DNA from: JBGPYB01 sp041493035
Lineage (GTDB): Bacteria; Acidobacteriota; Vicinamibacteria; Fen-336
Length of the DNA stretch: 55,544 bases
Assembly: GCA_041493035.1 (NCBI GenBank)
Contig: JBGPYB010000009.1
Coordinates: 1 to 55,544 of the forward strand
Reading direction: 5' to 3'
Made by a program: the position numbers and the translations under genes. Position 1 is the stretch's first letter; the number at the start of each line of letters is the position of its first letter. Below the pieces are notes generated by a model. It was not told where the DNA came from. It was given only the letters and a program-made list of their open reading frames with translations, and searched no databases. Positions 51,620 through 55,544 of the stretch are shown one piece after another.

Positions 51620-53284
51620 ATGCGTCCAAAGAAGAAGTCTCTATTCCTGAGCTTCGGTCTCGGAGTCGTCCTGGCACTCGGCGTCACGGGCCTGAGGTCG
51701 ATCACCCATGCTCAGGAGTCGCCCGCCGCCGCGGCGTCGCCGGCCGCCCCTGCAGCCGAAGCCCCGCCGGTCGCCACGGCGGCGCCCGCCGAACCCGTGC
51801 CGGACCCGACGGGAGAGAACACCGGCACCGCAGCTGACGTTCCGGTCAAGGATGCCGCCAACCCGACGCTTCCCGAGGTCATGGCCACTGTCGGTCACAA
51901 CAAGATCGCGATCAACATCATGTGGACCCTGCTCACCGGGTTCCTCGTCATGTTCATGCAGGCCGGGTTCGCCCTGGTGGAAACCGGATTCACCCGGGCC
52001 AAGAACGCCGCCCACACGATGTCCATGAACTTCATGGTCTACCCCATCGGCATGTTGGGCTACTGGATCTGTGGCTTCGCCTTTCAGATGGGCGGGTCGA
52101 GCCCTCTCGCGACGCTGGGTGGAACCGGTGTGCTCAACGGAGAGTACTCGGTCACCCTGTTCGGCAAGGCGTTCGACCTCTTCGGGACGAAGGGGTTCTT
52201 CCTCGGGAACGACGTCTACGACGTGGGTGTCTTCGCGCTCTTCCTCTTCCAGATGGTCTTCATGGACACGACCGTGACGATCCCGACAGGCGCCATGGCC
52301 GAGCGCTGGAAGTGGTCGTCGTTCCTGGTCTACGGGTTCTTCATGTCCATGTTCGTCTACCCAATCTTCGCCAACTGGGTCTGGGGCGGCGGATGGCTGG
52401 CGGACCTGGGCGCCAACTTCGGTCTTGGCCACGGCCACGTGGACTTCGCGGGGTCGTCGGTCGTGCACATGGTGGGCGGCGTCGCAGCCTTGGCGGGCGC
52501 CATCGTCCTTGGACCGCGCCTCGGCAAGTACACGAAGGACGGCAAGCCCGTAGCGATCCCGGGCCATCACATCCCGATGGCCATCGTGGGCACGTTCATC
52601 CTGGCCTTCGGCTGGTTCGGTTTCAACCCGGGCTCGACACTCGCGGGCGGTGATCTTCGCATCGCCGTCGTGGCGACCAACACGATGCTGGCCTCGGCCG
52701 GCGGCGCCGTCGCCGCGATGGTCTACATGATGCTGCGGTTCGGAAAGCCCGACCCCAGCATGATGGCCAACGGCATGCTCGCGGGCCTCGTAGCCATAAC
52801 GGCGCCCTGCGCCTTCGTGACCGCACCTGTGGCGGTGCTCATCGGCGTCATCTCCGGAATCCTGGTCTGCCTTTCGGTGTTCTTCATCGAGGGCAAACTC
52901 AAGGTCGACGATCCTGTCGGCGCCATCTCGGTCCACGGCGTGAACGGAGCCTGGGGCGTCCTGTCCCTCGGCCTGTTCGCCGACGGAAAGTACGGCGACG
53001 GCTGGAACGGCGTTCCGGGGCGGGTCACCGGGCTCTTCTACGGTGATCCGAAGCAGTTCCTGGCCGAGTGCATCGGCACGATCACCTGCTTCGTCTTCGT
53101 CTTCGTCTCGTTCTATCTGTTCTTCAAGGTCCTCGACGCCATCATCGGCAACAGGGTGTCGACCGAGACCGAGATGCACGGTCTCGACGGACCCGAGATG
53201 GGCGCGCACGGATATCCCGAGTTCGCCCCGGCAGCCGGCGCAGGAGGACCGTTCCCGGAGGGAGTCACGGCTCCGACGTCGTAA
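51620..53284 (+). CDS. amt: Ammonium transporter (Amt family)
   Basis: 554 residues: signal-like N-terminal segment, an Ala/Pro-rich periplasmic stretch of about 70 residues (AQESPAAAASPAAPAAEAPP), then 11 membrane helices. Twin-His residues are in VVHMVGGVAALAGA and SVHGVNGAWGVL; the conserved MNTFNMDTT-like region reads FQMVFMDTTVTIPTGAMAERW. ATG at 51620 follows AAGGAG by 9 bases; GTG at 51590 (overlapping the PII stop, GTGA) is the alternative. The extended N-terminal Ala/Pro region is longer than in E. coli AmtB. Confidence 0.94.
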   Translation: MRPKKKSLFLSFGLGVVLALGVTGLRSITHAQESPAAAASPAAPAAEAPPVATAAPAEPVPDPTGENTGTAADVPVKDAANPTLPEVMATVGHNKIAINIMWTLLTGFLVMFMQAGFALVETGFTRAKNAAHTMSMNFMVYPIGMLGYWICGFAFQMGGSSPLATLGGTGVLNGEYSVTLFGKAFDLFGTKGFFLGNDVYDVGVFALFLFQMVFMDTTVTIPTGAMAERWKWSSFLVYGFFMSMFVYPIFANWVWGGGWLADLGANFGLGHGHVDFAGSSVVHMVGGVAALAGAIVLGPRLGKYTKDGKPVAIPGHHIPMAIVGTFILAFGWFGFNPGSTLAGGDLRIAVVATNTMLASAGGAVAAMVYMMLRFGKPDPSMMANGMLAGLVAITAPCAFVTAPVAVLIGVISGILVCLSVFFIEGKLKVDDPVGAISVHGVNGAWGVLSLGLFADGKYGDGWNGVPGRVTGLFYGDPKQFLAECIGTITCFVFVFVSFYLFFKVLDAIIGNRVSTETEMHGLDGPEMGAHGYPEFAPAAGAGGPFPEGVTAPTS

Positions 53285-53292
53285 GCGATCCC

Positions 53293-53330
53293 GGCGGCGC
53301 GCCGCTGCCACGGCGCGCCGCCTTGTTGTT
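53293..53330 (+). terminator. Terminator-like hairpin after amt
   Basis: GGCGGCGCGCC (53293-53303) pairs perfectly with GGCGCGCCGCC (53312-53322) around an 8-base loop, followed by TTGTTGTT. The weak U-tract makes it a moderate terminator; it may also allow read-through to the downstream porin gene. Confidence 0.55.
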
Positions 53331-53359
53331 CCGTCAACGAACCATTGGAGAACTGAATT

Positions 53360-54487
53360 ATGACACGCAGAAGCCATTTGCCGATCTTCAAGGCGCTTCC
53401 GGTCCTCGCCTGCCTCGCCGCTGCCGCCGCACCGCTCCGGGCCCAGGAGCCCGCACCCACAGCGGAGCCGTCGCCCGCGCCTTCGCCGACACCGGCGCCG
53501 CCCTCCATCGACGTGATCGGCTTCGTGGACGCCTACTACCTGTACAACTTCAACAAGACAGCCCCGGCTCTGCGCTCGTTCGACGTGCAGCACAATGCCT
53601 TCTCGCTCAGCCTGGCCGAGGTCGCGTTCCAGAAGAGCGTCACACCCGACAGCCGGGGAGGGTTCCGGGCCGATCTGGACTTCGGAAAGACGGCCGACCT
53701 CGTTGCCGCGTACGAGCCCGAGGGCTCGGACGGCAAGGAGATCTACAAGCACATCCAGCAGGCCTACGTGAGTTTCCTGGCGACGCCGAAGCTTCAGCTC
53801 GACTACGGCAAATTCGCGACGATCCACGGCGCCGAGGTCATCGAGTCCAAGGACAACTGGAACTACGGCCGCTCCGCGCTCTTCGGCTACGCGATTCCGT
53901 TCTACCACACGGGCCTTCGCGCGACTTACACAGCCAGCGACAAGGCGACCGTGGTTGGGGTTATAACGAACGGATGGAACAACAGCAGCGCGATCTACGA
54001 GGGTGTGCCCTGCTTCGGCCTGGAGACCACCCTCAAGCCGAACGCCAAGGTCACGTGGGTGGGGAACGTCATGTACGGACCCGAGCATCCCTCAGGCCCG
54101 AAGCGCCTGCTGTTCGACACGGTTCTTACAATCACCGCCACGCCGAAGCTCACTCTGAACTCCAACTTCGACTACGGCAAGGAGGGCGACGTCAAGTGGT
54201 GGGGCGTCGCCGCCTACGCCAAGTACCAGGCCACCCCCACGTGGGACCTGGTCGGCCGCTTCGAGTATCTGGACGACTCCAAGGGCGGCTTCATGACCCT
54301 GGGCCAGACGGGCGAGACGGTCACCATCACCAGCGATCACAAGCTTCCCGGTGACGTGATGCTTCGCCTGGAGTACTACTTGAATCTGGCCAAGAACCCC
54401 TTCTTCAACAACTCGGACGGCGTCCTCCAGAAGTCCCAGTCGACCCTTGCTGTCGGAGTCGTCTATGCTTTCGGCGGCAAGATCTAG
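53360..54487 (+). CDS. Outer-membrane beta-barrel protein (porin-like) in the nitrogen cluster
   Basis: 375 residues. Signal peptide (LPVLACLAAAAAPLRAQ), a Pro-rich linker, then an extended beta-barrel: VIGFVDAYYLYNFNK, GFRADLDFGKTADLVAAYEP, AYVSFLATPKLQLDYGKFATIHGAEV, ending in STLAVGVVYAFGGKI, with an aromatic near the C-terminus. Outer-membrane proteins of this type lie next to amt and glnA in several phyla, as I recall, and may admit nitrogen compounds. ATG at 53360 has TGGAG 10 bases upstream. No substrate can be inferred from sequence. Confidence 0.85.
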   Translation: MTRRSHLPIFKALPVLACLAAAAAPLRAQEPAPTAEPSPAPSPTPAPPSIDVIGFVDAYYLYNFNKTAPALRSFDVQHNAFSLSLAEVAFQKSVTPDSRGGFRADLDFGKTADLVAAYEPEGSDGKEIYKHIQQAYVSFLATPKLQLDYGKFATIHGAEVIESKDNWNYGRSALFGYAIPFYHTGLRATYTASDKATVVGVITNGWNNSSAIYEGVPCFGLETTLKPNAKVTWVGNVMYGPEHPSGPKRLLFDTVLTITATPKLTLNSNFDYGKEGDVKWWGVAAYAKYQATPTWDLVGRFEYLDDSKGGFMTLGQTGETVTITSDHKLPGDVMLRLEYYLNLAKNPFFNNSDGVLQKSQSTLAVGVVYAFGGKI

Positions 54488-54497
54488 CCGTGAACCA

Positions 54498-54522
54498 GAG
54501 GCGCCGGCCAACCCGGCGCCTC
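54498..54522 (+). terminator. Hairpin between the barrel protein and glnA
   Basis: GAGGCGCCGG (54498-54507) pairs perfectly with CCGGCGCCTC (54513-54522) around a 5-base loop, followed by TTCGATT. No real U-tract, so it may partly terminate or protect the message rather than stop it. AAAGGAGG of glnA follows. Confidence 0.5.
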
Positions 54523-54549
54523 TTCGATTGCCTCAAAGGAGGCTGCTGA

Positions 54550-55544
54550 ATGACGCCTAAAGACGTACTGAAGCTCGCCAAGGACAAGGGCGCAAAGATC
54601 GTGGACCTCAGGTTCATCGACATGCCCGGCCTCTGGCAGCACTTCTCGATCCCCGCGGCCGAGATGACCGAGGAGCTCTTCGCAGAGGGCATCGGATTCG
54701 ACGGCTCCTCGATCCGCGGCTTCCAGGCGATCAACGAGTCGGACATGCTGCTCTTCCCCGACCCTACGACCGCTCAGATGGACCCGTTTACCGAAGTCGC
54801 TACCCTCGTCCTCATCTGCGACGTCAAGGACCCCGTGACCGGCGCCAATTACGGGCGGGATCCGCGTTACGTGGCGAGGAAGGCCGAGGCCTACGTCAAG
54901 AGCACGGGCATCGCCGACACCATCTACATCGGCCCCGAGCTCGAGTTCTTCATCTTCGACAGCGCGCGCTTCGACCAGGGCTACAACTACGGGTTCTACT
55001 ATCTCGACTCGGAGGCGGGCCACTGGAACACCGGCCGCGAAGGTCCGCCCGAGAACCCGAACCTGGGCCATCGCCCACGCGTCAAGCAGGGTTACTTCCC
55101 GGTGCCGCCTGCTGACCACTACCAGGACCTGCGGTCCGAAATGGTCCTGAACCTCGAGAGCGTCGGCGTGAAGATCGAGGTGCACCACCACGAGGTCGCC
55201 TCGGCCGGCCAGACCGAGATCGACATGAGGTTCGACACCCTCCTGAAGATGGCGGACAAGGTGCTCTGGTACAAGTACGTGACCAAGAACACCGCGAAGA
55301 AGCACGGGAAGACCGTGACCTTCATGCCCAAGCCGATCTTCCAGGACAACGGCTCGGGAATGCACACCCACCAGTCGCTGTGGAAGGACGGGAAGAACCT
55401 CTTCTACCAGAAGGGCGGCTACGCCGACATCTCTCAGGCCTGCAAGCACTACATCGGCGGCATCCTCAAGCACGCCCCCGCGCTCTGCGCGCTCATCGCG
55501 CCTTCCACAAACTCGTACCGGCGCCTGGTGCCGGGTTACGAGGC
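54550..55544 (+). CDS. glnA: Glutamine synthetase type I, N-terminal 331 residues (runs off the window)
   Basis: Central ammonium assimilation enzyme making glutamine from glutamate, ammonia and ATP. Start MTPKDVLKLAKDKGAKIVDL; the beta-grasp region contains GIGFDGSSIRGFQAINESDMLLFPDPTT, the metal-site IGPELEFFIFD, and the ATP/glutamate-loop HHHEVASAGQTEIDMRFD with EIDMRF and KPIFQDNGSGMHTHQSLWKDGKNLF. The C-terminal adenylylation Tyr and the end of the protein lie outside the window. ATG at 54550 follows AAAGGAGG by 7 bases, a strong ribosome binding site. Located downstream of the PII-Amt-barrel cluster. Confidence 0.97.
   Translation, partial: MTPKDVLKLAKDKGAKIVDLRFIDMPGLWQHFSIPAAEMTEELFAEGIGFDGSSIRGFQAINESDMLLFPDPTTAQMDPFTEVATLVLICDVKDPVTGANYGRDPRYVARKAEAYVKSTGIADTIYIGPELEFFIFDSARFDQGYNYGFYYLDSEAGHWNTGREGPPENPNLGHRPRVKQGYFPVPPADHYQDLRSEMVLNLESVGVKIEVHHHEVASAGQTEIDMRFDTLLKMADKVLWYKYVTKNTAKKHGKTVTFMPKPIFQDNGSGMHTHQSLWKDGKNLFYQKGGYADISQACKHYIGGILKHAPALCALIAPSTNSYRRLVPGYE

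Noticed and set aside
51641..54088. 815-codon open frame on the minus strand opposite amt and the barrel gene
   Set aside because: No recognisable domain, extreme Arg/His/Asp composition, and it mirrors strongly supported genes; a high-GC shadow frame.

Overview
The window is a high-GC, gene-dense bacterial chromosome segment with both strands used and very short intergenic gaps. Two adjacent secreted proteins (27143-28916) match the VWFA-related family typical of Acidobacteriota. Together with the high GC, the separate F0-only ATP synthase cluster, an outer-membrane TolC gene and other outer-membrane protein genes, this suggests a diderm, respiring soil or sediment Acidobacteriota-like organism. 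That placement is an inference from gene content; no rRNA or tRNA gene is visible.

Layout. 1-5703: 5' part of polA (minus), a lipoprotein, an arginase-family protein with altered metal ligands, leucyl aminopeptidase and an overlapping tyrosine-phosphatase-like gene. 5709-12229 (minus): a five-gene tripartite efflux operon (TolC, HlyD/MacA adaptor, a zinc-ribbon membrane protein that appears to start at CTG, ABC ATPase, MacB-like permease). 12327-16099 (plus): ZIP metal transporter and an M16 protease pair. 16164-18770 (minus): F0 ATP synthase genes with an SCP2-like gene at the end and no F1 genes. 18805-22042 (minus): B12-type radical SAM, DegT aminotransferase and DedA membrane protein in one overlapping operon. 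22146-27117 (minus): a small secreted protein, nuoL-nuoM alone, and a MogA/MoaB-type protein. 27143-28916: two VWFA proteins. 28955-31754 (minus): an ECF sigma/anti-sigma locus with a good ECF-type promoter, a 43-residue leading ORF and two paralogous secreted proteins. 31818-34797: LOG-like nucleosidase, NAD-type isocitrate dehydrogenase, DinB-like protein and a helical orphan. 35050-38115 (minus): two nucleotidyltransferase modules, one behind a PadR regulator, one behind an Xre-type regulator whose start codon sits in a 35-bp near-palindrome. 38196-39578 (minus): MBL/beta-CASP hydrolase.

39632-46681 (plus) is a complete assimilatory sulfate reduction operon (APS reductase, sulfate adenylyltransferase-APS kinase, siroheme synthesis, sulfite reductase, aminotransferase). 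It is preceded by a consensus promoter, a 27-codon ORF with four consecutive Cys codons and an intrinsic terminator: a textbook-shaped cysteine attenuator, and the most interesting element of the window. 46774-55544 (plus) is a nitrogen-control cluster: a NifA-like sigma54 activator with GAFTDA instead of GAFTGA, glnD, PII, Amt, an outer-membrane barrel protein and the 5' part of glnA.

A recurring feature is a -10-like hexamer (TAGAAT, TATAAT, TATACT, TATAAC) 5-9 bases before a start codon with no Shine-Dalgarno sequence, which suggests that leaderless mRNAs are common in this genome.
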